Positions 8,606 to 17,682 of a stretch of 64,000 nt of DNA are shown here, piece by piece. The position numbers and the translations under genes are program-made. The notes under the pieces are model-generated. The model saw only the letters and a list, made by a program, of their open reading frames with translations, was not told where the DNA came from and ran no database searches. The stretch comes from Planctomycetaceae bacterium. Lineage in GTDB: Bacteria > Planctomycetota > Planctomycetia > Pirellulales > Thermoguttaceae. Within the stretch, counting starts at the first letter, position 1; the number at the start of each line of letters is the position of its first letter. The stretch covers positions 1 to 64,000 of the forward strand of contig JAAYAY010000047.1 in NCBI GenBank assembly GCA_012719125.1. The letters run 5' to 3'.

Positions 8606-11600
8606 ATGATTCGGACACTTGTCGACCTGGCCCTCGATAACCGGTTTGTCGTCATACTCGTGGTCGCCGTCCTGGCGGGCGTCGGCCTCTGGTCGATGAC
8701 GAAACTCCCCATCGACGCGGTGCCCGACGTGACCAACGTCCAGGTGCAGATTCTGACCAAGGCGCCCGCCCTGGGGGCGGAGGAGATCGAGCGGTTCATC
8801 ACCTTCCCGATCGAGGCATCGATGAACGGCGTACCCCGAGTCGACGAGATCCGCTCGGTTTCTCAGTTCGGCCTCTCGGCGATCACCGTTGCGTTCGAGG
8901 AGGGGACCGACATCTACTGGGCTCGTCAGATGGTCAGCGAACGATTGGTGGAGGCCCGGGGCGACATACCCGAGGGCGTGGGCTCCCCGGAAATAGGCCC
9001 CATCAGCACGGGGCTGGGCGAGATCTACCAGTTCCAGGTCCGTTCCGCACCGGGCTACGACCACTCTCCCATGGAGCTTCGCGAAATCCTCGACTGGCAG
9101 ATCGCGTACCAACTGCGCGGCGTGGCGGGAGTCGTGGAGGTCAATACCTTCGGCGGCGAATTGAAGACGTACGAGGTGCAGCTCGATCCGCAGAAACTGC
9201 AGAATTTCAACATCCCGCTCTCCAGCGTTCTGGAATCTCTTCGGGAGAACAACAGCAACGCCGGCGGCGGATATCTCGTCCACTACGACGAGCAGAGGAT
9301 CGTCCGCGGCGAAGGACTGATTGCCGGCATCGAGGATATTGAGAACATCATTCTGCATACGACCGAAGACGGCACACCTATCTTCGTTCGCAATGTGGCG
9401 ACCGTCCAGTTCGCTCCCATGCTGCGCCAGGGCGCTGTGACCCGCGACGACCAGGGAGAATGCGTGATCGGAGTGGTCATGCTGCTGGCGGGTGAGAATG
9501 CGCGGATCGTCGCCGATCGAGTGAAAGAGAAGACCGCGGAGATCCAGAAGACGTTGCCCGAAGGCGTCGTCATCGACACCTTCTACGATCGTACGGATCT
9601 GGTCCGCCGCACAATCCAGACTGCCGGCAACAACCTGATTCAAGGCGGCGTGCTGGTGTTGATTGTGCTCCTGCTGCTGCTCGGGAACTGGCGAGCCGGA
9701 ATCATTGTCGCCTTGACCCTGCCGCTCTCGATGCTGGGGGCGTTCGCCGGCATGCTGTGGGCGGGCCTGTCGGGAAATCTGATGAGCCTGGGGGCGGTCG
9801 ACTTCGGATTGATCGTCGACGGGCCCGTCGTCATGGTCGAAAACATAGTCCGTCGACTCTCCGAGTTTGCCAAGCGGCAGGGCAAGCGCGCCGAAGCTTC
9901 GCTCGAGCTGATCCGGTCTGCCTGCCAGCAGGTGGCACGGCCGGTTCTCTTCGGCGGGGCGATCATCATGCTGGTGTATCTGCCCATCCTTTCCCTTCGC
10001 GGAATCGAGGGCAAGATGTTCCGCCCCATGGCTTGGACCGTCCTGTTTGCCCTGGGGACCGCCCTGATCCTGGCCTTGGTGCTCATGCCCGTGTTGTCGG
10101 CTGTCTTCTTGCGCCGGGGAGTCAGCGACAAGGAAACGCTCCTGGTTCGTTGGGCCAAAGCCGCCTACCGGCCTCTGTTGAGAGCGGCCACGGCAAGACC
10201 CGTCCCTGTGGCGGCGGGCGCAGTGGCCGTGTTCGTTGCCAGCTTGTGGATCGCCAAAGACCTCGGCGCCGTTTTTGTGCCCAAGCTCGACGAGGAGGCC
10301 CTTGCCATTCAGGCCGTCCGGCTCCCCAGCGTCTCGCTCGAGTCGTCCGTCGCCATGACGGGCGACATCGAGCGGACGCTCCGCCGGTTCCAGCCGGTCG
10401 AATCGGTGATTTCCAAGACGGGCCGTCCCGAAATCGCCACGGACCCGATGACGGTGAACCTCACCGATATCATCATCAACCTGAAACCGCGCAGCGAGTG
10501 GATCGGTTTCGAGTCGAAAGACCAGCTTGTTGCCGCCATGCAGGAGGCCCTCGATACCCAGACCTCCGGCAACGCCTACAGCTTCTCTCAACCGATTGAG
10601 CTTCGCGTCCAGGAGCTGATCGCGGGCGTTCGCGCCGACGTGGGCATCAGTCTCTACGGCGACGACCTGCAGACGCTGACGGAGAAGGCCGAAGAGATCG
10701 CCGCCGTCCTCGAAGGCATTCCCGGAGCCGCCGATGTGGGAACCGAGCAGGTTGCCGGCCTCCCCTACCTGAACGCCCGGGTCAAACGCAACGAACTGGC
10801 ACGTTACGGCATCAACGCGAGGCAAGTTCTCGACGTGGTTGCGGCCGTCGGCGGCGTTGAGGTGGCCGAGGTCTTCGAGGGACAACGTCGGTTTCCGTTG
10901 CGGGTCCGCCTGGCGCCCGAGTGGCGAGAGAATCTCGAGCAGATCCGCCGGATCAAGGTCGCCGATCCGCGAGGAAGACACATTCCGCTGGAACAACTCG
11001 CGGAACTGGCCGTCGAAGACGGCCCAGCCCAGATCAGCCGCGATTCGGTCCGCCGGCGAACCCTCGTTCAGTGCAATGTGCGCGGGCGCGACCTGGCCGG
11101 ATTCGTCGCCGAAGCTCAGCAGGCGGTCGACGGGCAGGTCGAATTACCCGCCGGATACAGCCTGACCTGGGGCGGCCAGTTCAAGAATCTTCAGGACGCA
11201 ACGGGGCGACTTGCGATTGCCGTGCCGGTGGCCCTGGTGCTGATCCTTGCCTTCCTGTTCGTCACCTTCCAATCGGTTCGTCTCACCGTGCTCGTCTTCC
11301 TGAACGTGCCGATTGCCGCCACGGGAGGCATTCTTGCCCTCTGGCTGGCCGGGCTCCCGTTTTCGATTTCCGCCGGCGTCGGCTTCATCGCCCTGTTCGG
11401 CATTGCCGTCCTGAACGGCGTCGTTCTGGTCAACTACATCGTCGAACTCCGCCGTCAGGGCATCGCGACCGACGAAGCCGTATTCGAGGGCGCCTTGACT
11501 CGGTTGCGGCCCGTTCTGATGACCGCTTTGACGACCGGATTAGGACTCCTGCCGCGGGCCATTTCGACAGGCACCGGCGCCGAAGTCCAGCAGCCGGTTG

Positions 11601-11836
11601 CCACCGTCGTGATCGGAGGTCTGGTCAGCTCGACCATTCTCACACTTTTTGTGCTGCCGGCAATCTACCGTTTCTTCGAACCCGCGTCGTTTGCCAATGG
11701 GGAACCGGAAGACACGGAAAACCGGCAGGCGATCGGCGAACCGGAGTCGAGCCGAAAGACCGGACCAGTCCCTCCCCCACACATGCTGGAGTCGGCGAGA
11801 AAGGCAAGGTCGGACCGAGAAGTGCAGGACGTCTAG
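8606..11836 (+). CDS. Heavy-metal RND efflux permease, CzcA-like (HME-RND)
   Basis: A 1076-residue proton-driven inner-membrane pump with 12 predicted helices and two large periplasmic loops. The fourth helix carries DFGLIVDGPVVMVEN with Asp399, Asp405 and Glu412, matching the D/D/E proton-relay positions of CzcA. This signature is typical of Zn/Co/Cd/Ni exporters and differs from the Cu/Ag type (CusA), so divalent-metal export is the best guess. GGAGGA lies 5 bases before the start, inside the adaptor gene. An outer-membrane CzcC-like partner is missing nearby. Confidence 0.9.
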   Translation: MIRTLVDLALDNRFVVILVVAVLAGVGLWSMTKLPIDAVPDVTNVQVQILTKAPALGAEEIERFITFPIEASMNGVPRVDEIRSVSQFGLSAITVAFEEGTDIYWARQMVSERLVEARGDIPEGVGSPEIGPISTGLGEIYQFQVRSAPGYDHSPMELREILDWQIAYQLRGVAGVVEVNTFGGELKTYEVQLDPQKLQNFNIPLSSVLESLRENNSNAGGGYLVHYDEQRIVRGEGLIAGIEDIENIILHTTEDGTPIFVRNVATVQFAPMLRQGAVTRDDQGECVIGVVMLLAGENARIVADRVKEKTAEIQKTLPEGVVIDTFYDRTDLVRRTIQTAGNNLIQGGVLVLIVLLLLLGNWRAGIIVALTLPLSMLGAFAGMLWAGLSGNLMSLGAVDFGLIVDGPVVMVENIVRRLSEFAKRQGKRAEASLELIRSACQQVARPVLFGGAIIMLVYLPILSLRGIEGKMFRPMAWTVLFALGTALILALVLMPVLSAVFLRRGVSDKETLLVRWAKAAYRPLLRAATARPVPVAAGAVAVFVASLWIAKDLGAVFVPKLDEEALAIQAVRLPSVSLESSVAMTGDIERTLRRFQPVESVISKTGRPEIATDPMTVNLTDIIINLKPRSEWIGFESKDQLVAAMQEALDTQTSGNAYSFSQPIELRVQELIAGVRADVGISLYGDDLQTLTEKAEEIAAVLEGIPGAADVGTEQVAGLPYLNARVKRNELARYGINARQVLDVVAAVGGVEVAEVFEGQRRFPLRVRLAPEWRENLEQIRRIKVADPRGRHIPLEQLAELAVEDGPAQISRDSVRRRTLVQCNVRGRDLAGFVAEAQQAVDGQVELPAGYSLTWGGQFKNLQDATGRLAIAVPVALVLILAFLFVTFQSVRLTVLVFLNVPIAATGGILALWLAGLPFSISAGVGFIALFGIAVLNGVVLVNYIVELRRQGIATDEAVFEGALTRLRPVLMTALTTGLGLLPRAISTGTGAEVQQPVATVVIGGLVSSTILTLFVLPAIYRFFEPASFANGEPEDTENRQAIGEPESSRKTGPVPPPHMLESARKARSDREVQDV

Positions 11837-11846
11837 ACGAATAGGC

Positions 11847-12189
11847 TCACTGCCGACCATCCGACTCATGTCCAGCTTCCTCACTCTCCTCGAACGTCTC
11901 GAACCCCTCCCGGAAGATCAGCAGGGCAATCACCAGCGCGGCGGCCGGATCGACCCACCAGAGGCGCCAAAGGTAATGCGCCCCGAGGCCGACCAGCAGG
12001 GCCACCGACAGGGCGACACAGGCCAGGGTCTCCTTCGAATCGGCAACCAGGCTCTGGCTCCCGATGGACTTGCCGAGCCGATACTTCAGGAGGAACAGCA
12101 CCGGCAACGATCGAGACAACGCCTTCGACGATGTTGTAGCCCACCGTGAAGAAGGAAAGGATCAACGCTTTCCTGTAGGGCGATGCCAA
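11847..12189 (-). pseudogene. Cation diffusion facilitator (CDF) family transporter with internal deletion
   Basis: The first about 25 residues, from a TTG start with GGAAGGAG 8 nt upstream, read YRKALILSFFTVGYNIVEGVVSIVAG, the first helix of a CDF zinc/cation exporter. The frame then shifts and continues as LKYRLGKSIGSQSLVADSKE and ALIFREGFETF, the family's C-terminal helices. About 100 residues in between, including the helix-2 metal-site region, are missing. The junction is near 12100. With the metal-binding core gone it should be inactive. It lies 18 bp after the antiporter gene on the same strand. Confidence 0.7.
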
Positions 12190-12206
12190 CGGGCCGACTC
12201 CTTCCG

Positions 12207-13301
12207 TCAAAGGCTCTTCTGAGTATTGCGGTGGTCCCGAACGACCGTGACGACCAGGGTGACGCACGTCAGGGGAATGACGAACAGAATCATCACTGAC
12301 GCCAGGGTGCCGGCCGCCTCATGGCCGAGGGCCTGCAGAACCAGAAACGCCACGTAGACCACGTAGTAGAAGAGGAACAGGGCGCCCTCCCAGCGGGCGA
12401 TCCTTCGGCCCGTGAAGAAGATCGGCAGGCAGGCCACCGCAACGGCGATCATCACCGGGATATCGAACCGGAGGGCCGCGGGCGAAATCGCGATCGGCCG
12501 CGGCGTCACGAGGCCTGTGAGCCCGAGAATGCACAGGATGTTGAACAGGTTGCTGCCGACGATATTGCCGACTGCAATGTCGCGTTGGCCCCGCACGGCC
12601 GCCAGGATCGACGTGGCCACCTCCGGCAGAGAGGTGCCCACCGCCACGATCGTCAGGCCGATGATCAGTTCGCTCACCCCGGCCAGGCGAGCCAAGGCGA
12701 CACAGCCCAGAACCAGCCAGTGCGAACCGAACGTCAACAGGGCCAGGCCGATGCCGACGAGAATCAATCCGCCCAACACGGCCCGAGATCCGGCAGGGCG
12801 ATTTTCGGTTTCCTCGCCACCGAGACTGTCACCCGACGTGGCGGCGTCCTTGCGGGCCTGAAGGAACGTCCAGAGCAGGTAGCCCAGCAGACCGGCAAAC
12901 AGCACGCTTGCTTCCCACCGGTCAATGGCCCCGTCGAGTCCCACCAGCAGCAAGGCTACCGAAGCCACGATCATCAGCGGCACGTCGAAGCGGATGAGTT
13001 GGCTGGAGACGGCCAGCGGCGTGATCAGTGCCGATGCGCCGAGGATGAGCAGCACGTTGAAGATGTTGCTGCCCACGACGTTACCCACGGCAAGATCGGC
13101 CTGCCCGATGGCCGCCGAGCGGAGACTGACCGCCAGTTCCGGTGCGCTGGTTCCGAAGGCCACGACGGTCAACCCGATCACCAGCGGCGCCACCCGAGCC
13201 GCGGCGGCAATCGCCACCGCGCCCCGCACCAGCAGTTCGCCGCCGGCAAGCAGCAGAACCAAGCCCCCAACGATCGCCAGAGCCGCTTCAGCCATTCCCA
13301 T
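12207..13301 (-). CDS. Calcium/sodium antiporter, CaCA family (YrbG-like)
   Basis: A 364-residue inner-membrane exchanger of about ten helices. Two alpha-repeats with ion-binding acidic residues are visible: GLTVVAFGTSAPELAVS near residues 43-59 and GLTIVAVGTSLPEVATS near 215-231, each followed by VGN-VGSNIFN or VGSNLFN. Length and layout match E. coli YrbG. The gene lies between kdpE-like and the broken CDF gene on the same strand. No Shine-Dalgarno is seen at the chosen ATG. Confidence 0.92.
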   Translation of the reverse strand: MGMAEAALAIVGGLVLLLAGGELLVRGAVAIAAAARVAPLVIGLTVVAFGTSAPELAVSLRSAAIGQADLAVGNVVGSNIFNVLLILGASALITPLAVSSQLIRFDVPLMIVASVALLLVGLDGAIDRWEASVLFAGLLGYLLWTFLQARKDAATSGDSLGGEETENRPAGSRAVLGGLILVGIGLALLTFGSHWLVLGCVALARLAGVSELIIGLTIVAVGTSLPEVATSILAAVRGQRDIAVGNIVGSNLFNILCILGLTGLVTPRPIAISPAALRFDIPVMIAVAVACLPIFFTGRRIARWEGALFLFYYVVYVAFLVLQALGHEAAGTLASVMILFVIPLTCVTLVVTVVRDHRNTQKSL

Positions 13302-13406
13302 GTTCAGCTATCCGGTCAAGTTCGCGTTTTTTCATTCGTTTGCGGCGGCCTCATGCCGAGCTCAGTCGGGACCTGTACCGAATTCTGCGCTCGTGATCGT
13401 GCCGGA

Positions 13407-13460
13407 AGGGGACAGTCCCATTTTTGTGGCGTCGTGCCACAAAAATCGGGACAGTCCCCT
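13407..13460. repeat. REP-like hairpin (GGGGACAGTCCC type) at the end of the kdpE-like gene
   Basis: AGGGGACAGTCCC plus TTTTTGTGGC on the left pairs with GCCACAAAAAT plus GGGACAGTCCCCT on the right around a 5-base loop, with small mismatches. The right end overlaps the first base of the kdpE-like stop codon. It may act as a terminator or mRNA 3'-end structure, or be a mobile REP sequence. Confidence 0.6.
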
Positions 13461-14158
13461 CAGTCGCTCTTCAAACGATACCCGACGCCCTGCTCGGTCA
13501 ACAAGTACCGGGGGCGGCTGGCGTTTTCTTCGAGCTTCTTGCGCAGGCTGGCCATGAACACGCGAACGTAATGCGGTTCGTCGACGGCTTGCGGTCCCCA
13601 GACCTTTTCGAGCAGGAAACGATGGGTCAGGACTTTCCCGGCGTTGCGGACGAGAGTTGCCAGAAGGTCGAATTCGAGCTTGGTGAGCTTGACTTCCTCC
13701 CCGTCTCGCGTGACGATCCGAGAGGCCAGATCGACGCGAACATCGCCGAATCGAAAGGCGGTCTCCTCCGGTTCCGAGGAACTGTTGATTCTCGCCGCGT
13801 GGCGGAGCGCGACGCGAACTCTCGCCAGCAGTTCGCCCACGCCGAAAGGCTTTGTCAGGTAGTCGTCGGCGCCGGCGTTGAGCGAGGTGATTTTGCTGTT
13901 CTCTTCGCCTCGGGCGGACAGGACGATGATCGGGACGGCCGACCACTCGCGGACCGTGCGGATGATGTCGAGCCCGTCGCGGTCGGGGAGAGCCAGGTCG
14001 AGCAGCACCAGATCGGGACGTTGTCCGGTGATCGTGCGCAGGCCGCCGGCGGCGTCTTCCGCCTCCAACACGCGATAGCCTTCCGCCGACAGCGACGCCC
14101 GGAGAAACCGCCGGATGGGTGTTTCGTCTTCGATCACGGCAATGGTCGGTGGATTCAT
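13460..14158 (-). CDS. kdpE: Response regulator, KdpE-like (OmpR family)
   Basis: A 232-residue DNA-binding response regulator. The receiver has Asp54 (VLLDLALPD) as phospho-acceptor and Lys103 (LTKPF). The C-terminal winged helix (about 135-230) includes LTKLEFDLLATLVRNAGKV and the YLLTEQGVGYRL ending typical of KdpE. It overlaps the sensor kinase gene by 4 bp (ATGA), so the pair is co-translated. No kdpFABC genes are present; the adjacent divergent TrkH gene is a likely target. The gene symbol reflects similarity only. Confidence 0.85.
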   Translation of the reverse strand: MNPPTIAVIEDETPIRRFLRASLSAEGYRVLEAEDAAGGLRTITGQRPDLVLLDLALPDRDGLDIIRTVREWSAVPIIVLSARGEENSKITSLNAGADDYLTKPFGVGELLARVRVALRHAARINSSSEPEETAFRFGDVRVDLASRIVTRDGEEVKLTKLEFDLLATLVRNAGKVLTHRFLLEKVWGPQAVDEPHYVRVFMASLRKKLEENASRPRYLLTEQGVGYRLKSD

Positions 14159-15732
14159 CCTCGCGTTACCTCGTCGGGCAGGTCCATGTCGATCCGGGGA
14201 GGGGAGCCGTCATGGGGCAGGTGCATCCAGACCCGCGTGCCGCCGCCCTGGCGAATCGTGGCCCCGATCCGGCCCCCGTGGGCGTCGATCACAGCTTTGC
14301 AGATTGCCAGGCCCAGCCCGGTTCCCCGACGGTCGGAACGTACGTCGGCGCCGCGGTAGAACCTCTCGAACACCCGTTCTTCATCCCCGGGCGGCAGCCC
14401 GATTCCGCGGTCCAGGACTCTCAGTTCGATCCCGTCGTCGAGGTCTTCCGCCTCGATCGAGATCGCCGACGCCGGGGGCGAGTACTTCGCTGCGTTTTCG
14501 ATCAGGTTGATCAGAACCTGTTCCATCAATACCGCGTCGAAATGGCCCAAGGGGAGATCGGCCGGAATGGCGATATCGACTTGCCGTTCCCCGAGTTGCT
14601 GCTGCAGGCGGCTTAGGGCGGAGCCCACCACCTCGTCCACCGGATGCCACTGTTTGTCGATGGCAATCCTGCCCCCGGACAGGCGCGTCATATTGAGCAG
14701 ATTCTCTACCAGCCGCGTCAATCGTGCCGATTCGTCGCCGATGGTTTCCAGCAACTCCCGCCGGGTTGCCCCGTCGAGCAGTTCAAACGATTCGGCCAGG
14801 CTGCTGCTCGCCCCCGCGATCCCGGCCAGCGGCGTCCGCAGGTCGTGCGAAACGGTACTCAGCAGCGAGCTTCTCAGCTTCTCGGACTCGACCTGCACGC
14901 GTGCCTCCTGCGATTCTTCGGCCAGCATGTCGCGTTCCAGGGCGAGGGCGATCTGGGTGGCGCACGTATCCAGAAGCCGGCGGGCGTCGGCTGTTTGGAT
15001 TGCGGCGGCATCCTCGGGTTGCACCGCCAGAGCGCCAATGATGCGGTTGGGCGTCGTCAACGGAACGTAGAGAGCGCGCAGGTTCGAAAACTCGGCCGTG
15101 CCCAATCCGGCTGCCTGACGAGTCCGGCAGACCCATTGGGCCACGCTGAGCTCCGCGGCATCGGCCGCGAAACTGGCCAGATGGCTAACACTGGGACGCA
15201 GCCTCCCTTGAAGATCGACGAGATGGATCACGGCGTGGGCGTCGAACATCTCCGAAACCGCCTCCTCGGCGTGCTCGACCAGGCGGGGCGTTCCCGAAAC
15301 GGCCGCCAGACGCTGGTTCAGACGGTAGAGCGACTCGGTCCGGCGCTGGTTGCGGCGCGCCACTTCGGCCTGATAGCGGATCCGCGAAGTCAGCGTGCTG
15401 GCGAAAAAGCCGGCAGCAAGCATCACCGAGAAGGTGATGAGATACTCGGTGTCGTGTACCGTCAGGGCGTAGTACGGCTTGGTGAACAGCACGTCGAACA
15501 GCAGCACGGCCGCCACCGCCGCCACGGTCGATCGCAGAGCGCCGAAGCGAACGGCGACGAACACGACCGCCGCCAGATAGATCATCACGAGATTCGCTTC
15601 CGAAAACGTCCAGACTTCGAATAGCAGGGTAACCGCCGTGGCAACGGCCAGGGCAACTCCGGTACCCACCCAGGCCAGGGCTGCCTGGACCGTCTTGGAC
15701 GAGGTGCTGATTGGCCGCGGCAATTCATGCAT
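14155..15732 (-). CDS. Sensor histidine kinase, KdpD C-terminal type (DUF4118-HisKA-HATPase)
   Basis: A 525-residue membrane kinase. Residues 15-115 form the four-helix DUF4118 region (AAVLLFDVLFTKPYYALTV) of KdpD, followed by a GAF-like segment (about 135-265), the HisKA box LSTVSHDLRTPLAG with phospho-His296, and an ATPase domain (N box LINLIENAAKYSPP; GTGLGLAICKAV). The N-terminal KdpD sensor and UspA domains of full-length KdpD (about 895 residues) are absent, so potassium or turgor is probably sensed differently. It is coupled to the regulator gene and divergent from trkH. Confidence 0.88.
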   Translation of the reverse strand: MHELPRPISTSSKTVQAALAWVGTGVALAVATAVTLLFEVWTFSEANLVMIYLAAVVFVAVRFGALRSTVAAVAAVLLFDVLFTKPYYALTVHDTEYLITFSVMLAAGFFASTLTSRIRYQAEVARRNQRRTESLYRLNQRLAAVSGTPRLVEHAEEAVSEMFDAHAVIHLVDLQGRLRPSVSHLASFAADAAELSVAQWVCRTRQAAGLGTAEFSNLRALYVPLTTPNRIIGALAVQPEDAAAIQTADARRLLDTCATQIALALERDMLAEESQEARVQVESEKLRSSLLSTVSHDLRTPLAGIAGASSSLAESFELLDGATRRELLETIGDESARLTRLVENLLNMTRLSGGRIAIDKQWHPVDEVVGSALSRLQQQLGERQVDIAIPADLPLGHFDAVLMEQVLINLIENAAKYSPPASAISIEAEDLDDGIELRVLDRGIGLPPGDEERVFERFYRGADVRSDRRGTGLGLAICKAVIDAHGGRIGATIRQGGGTRVWMHLPHDGSPPRIDMDLPDEVTRG

Positions 15733-15959
15733 AACTGACGGTCAGGCGAGCGGTCGAAAAGAAGCCGCCGGTCTTCAAGACTGTCTCAATTGTGGTCCCG
15801 GCGATATCAAGATTCTATCAAGATGGCTTGGAAAGATCCCGGGGGACCCCAAAACTAGAAGTATCGCCATGGGGTGTCCGATGCTTGGGATGGGGCAGCC
15901 CCCGATCGTATTTCGCTCCGATTGGTCGCCAAATTGCCTTCCTGCCGGTGAGTCCGTCC

Positions 15960-17531
15960 ATGAACTTTGCCCTGATCGCGAAGAGCCTGGGGATCGTCTC
16001 ACTGCTGGTTGGGGCGTCGATGGCGCTGTGCCTTCCCTGGGCGCTGCCGGCTTGCAGCGGTACGCCTGTCATCGAGTGGAAGGCCGTGGCTGCCTTGGCG
16101 GCATCCATGGCGATCGCTGTGCTTCTGGGCTTTGGACTGATTCGCTGGGGGCGTCATGCCGACGACCGCATGCTCCGCAAAGAAGCCCTGGCCATCGTCG
16201 GCCTGAGTTGGTGCCTGGCCACCGTTCTGGGGGCCGTGCCGTTCCTGCTCAGCGGAACCTGCCGGGGACACCACGAGACTCCGCAGGCTGCCGACGCCGG
16301 CCCTGGGGTCCCGATGAGTCTCGTCGACGCGGTTTTCGAGTCGGCCTCCGGGTTCTCCGGCACGGGGGCGACCGTGATCACCGACCTCGAAGATCCGCAG
16401 CTTGTGCCCCGTGCCATCCTCTTCTGGAGGTCGGCGACCCACTTCCTCGGCGGACTGGGAATCATGGTTCTCTTCGTCGCCCTGCTGGGCCAAGGCTCCG
16501 CCGGCAAGGCCATCTTCCGAGCCGAGTTGCCCGGGCCCAGCAAGGACGTCGGGCACAGCCGCGTTCAACATGCCGCCTGGACGTTTGCTGCGATTTACAT
16601 CGGCCTCAACGCCGTGCTCACGGTCCTGCTGCTGGTGCAGGGAGTCGGAGTCTTCGACGCCCTGTGCCACGCCTTCGGAACCATCGCCACCGGCGGCTTC
16701 AGCACCTACAACGACAGCGTTGCCCATTTCCACAGCCTGTCGATCGAGATGACCATCACGCTGTTCATGGCCGTCTCGTGCGTCAACTTCGCGCTCATCT
16801 ACTACGTGATCCTGCTGCGGCCGGGGAAGTTGTTTGCCGACGTCGAGTTTCGAACCTACCTGGCCGTCCTGGCGACGGCGACCGCGCTGGCCGTCATGTT
16901 CGGACTGGTGCACCGTGACTTCGCGAATACCTCCGAAGCGGTGCGATACAGCCTGTTTCAGGTGACTTCGATCCTCACCAACACCGGCTTCGGAACCCAC
17001 GACTTTGACAGGTGGAACGAGTTCGGACGGGGCCTGCTGTTCTTCCTGATGTTCGTCGGCGGCTGCGCCGGCAGCACCAGTTGCAGCATCAAAGTGATCC
17101 GCTACTTGATTCTCGGCAAGACGTTGTGGCTGCAGACCGAACAGGTTTATCGTCCCAGCGTCATCCGGCCCTTGCGGCTGAACGGCGAGCCGGTTGAAAC
17201 GGAAGTCGTCCGGGACGTCGTCATCTACTTCGCCACGTTTCTCAGCATTGCGGTCATGGCATGGCTGCTCCTGTTGGCAATCGAACCCGACGCAACATGG
17301 GCCGGGTCTCACGCCAACCTTCACGACAAACTCATGGACTGTGCCAGCGCCGTGGCCGCCACCATGAACGGCGTCGGGCCGGGACTGGGAATCGTAGGAG
17401 CCACTCAGAACTACGCCGGCCTTCAGCCGCTCAGCAAGCTGTTACTCAGCTTCCTGATGCTCCTCGGACGTCTCGAGATTTTCCCGATCCTGGTGCTCCT
17501 GACGCCTCGCTTCTGGGGCATCCGGAAATAG
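15960..17531 (+). CDS. TrkH/KtrB-family potassium uptake protein, membrane subunit
   Basis: A 523-residue potassium translocating subunit made of four M1-P-M2 repeats. Pore-loop signatures are SGFSGTGATVI, IATGGFSTYND, LTNTGFGTHDF and a final NGVGPGLG, as in the TrkH filter glycines; VGGCAGSTSCSIK is the conserved intramembrane segment. The ATG at 15960 starts the first helix; the open frame extends further upstream but that part is not family-like. The regulatory NAD-binding partner (TrkA/KtrA) is not in the window. The divergent KdpDE-like pair suggests two-component control of potassium uptake. Confidence 0.9.
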   Translation: MNFALIAKSLGIVSLLVGASMALCLPWALPACSGTPVIEWKAVAALAASMAIAVLLGFGLIRWGRHADDRMLRKEALAIVGLSWCLATVLGAVPFLLSGTCRGHHETPQAADAGPGVPMSLVDAVFESASGFSGTGATVITDLEDPQLVPRAILFWRSATHFLGGLGIMVLFVALLGQGSAGKAIFRAELPGPSKDVGHSRVQHAAWTFAAIYIGLNAVLTVLLLVQGVGVFDALCHAFGTIATGGFSTYNDSVAHFHSLSIEMTITLFMAVSCVNFALIYYVILLRPGKLFADVEFRTYLAVLATATALAVMFGLVHRDFANTSEAVRYSLFQVTSILTNTGFGTHDFDRWNEFGRGLLFFLMFVGGCAGSTSCSIKVIRYLILGKTLWLQTEQVYRPSVIRPLRLNGEPVETEVVRDVVIYFATFLSIAVMAWLLLLAIEPDATWAGSHANLHDKLMDCASAVAATMNGVGPGLGIVGATQNYAGLQPLSKLLLSFLMLLGRLEIFPILVLLTPRFWGIRK

Positions 17532-17599
17532 GATAGGCGTCCGAAGAAGACTAGGAGTCGCAACATCATGGACTTCACCGGAAGACAGATCTACGATGC

Positions 17600-17626
17600 T
17601 GGATTCCCGCCTTCGCGGGAATGACG
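17600..17626. repeat. REP-like inverted repeat, single unit
   Basis: GGATTCCCGCC TTCG CGGGAATGACG forms a compact GC-rich hairpin between trkH and the convergent polyphosphate phosphotransferase gene. The same unit occurs in paired form at 26804-26876 and 52047-52118. Its position between convergent genes fits a transcription end or a REP. Confidence 0.65.
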
Positions 17627-17682
17627 GCTGAAGGGGACCTCGGAGTCTTCCGGCAATCGCGCCATGCGATTTGGCAGGCGTC

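Noticed and set aside
8204-10996. 930-codon minus-strand frame
   Set aside because: It is the mirror of the CzcA-like pump gene; His/Asp/Gly-rich composition is an antisense artefact of GC-rich codons.
15999-17324. 441-codon minus-strand frame over trkH
   Set aside because: Antisense shadow; the plus-strand product has all four potassium pore loops.
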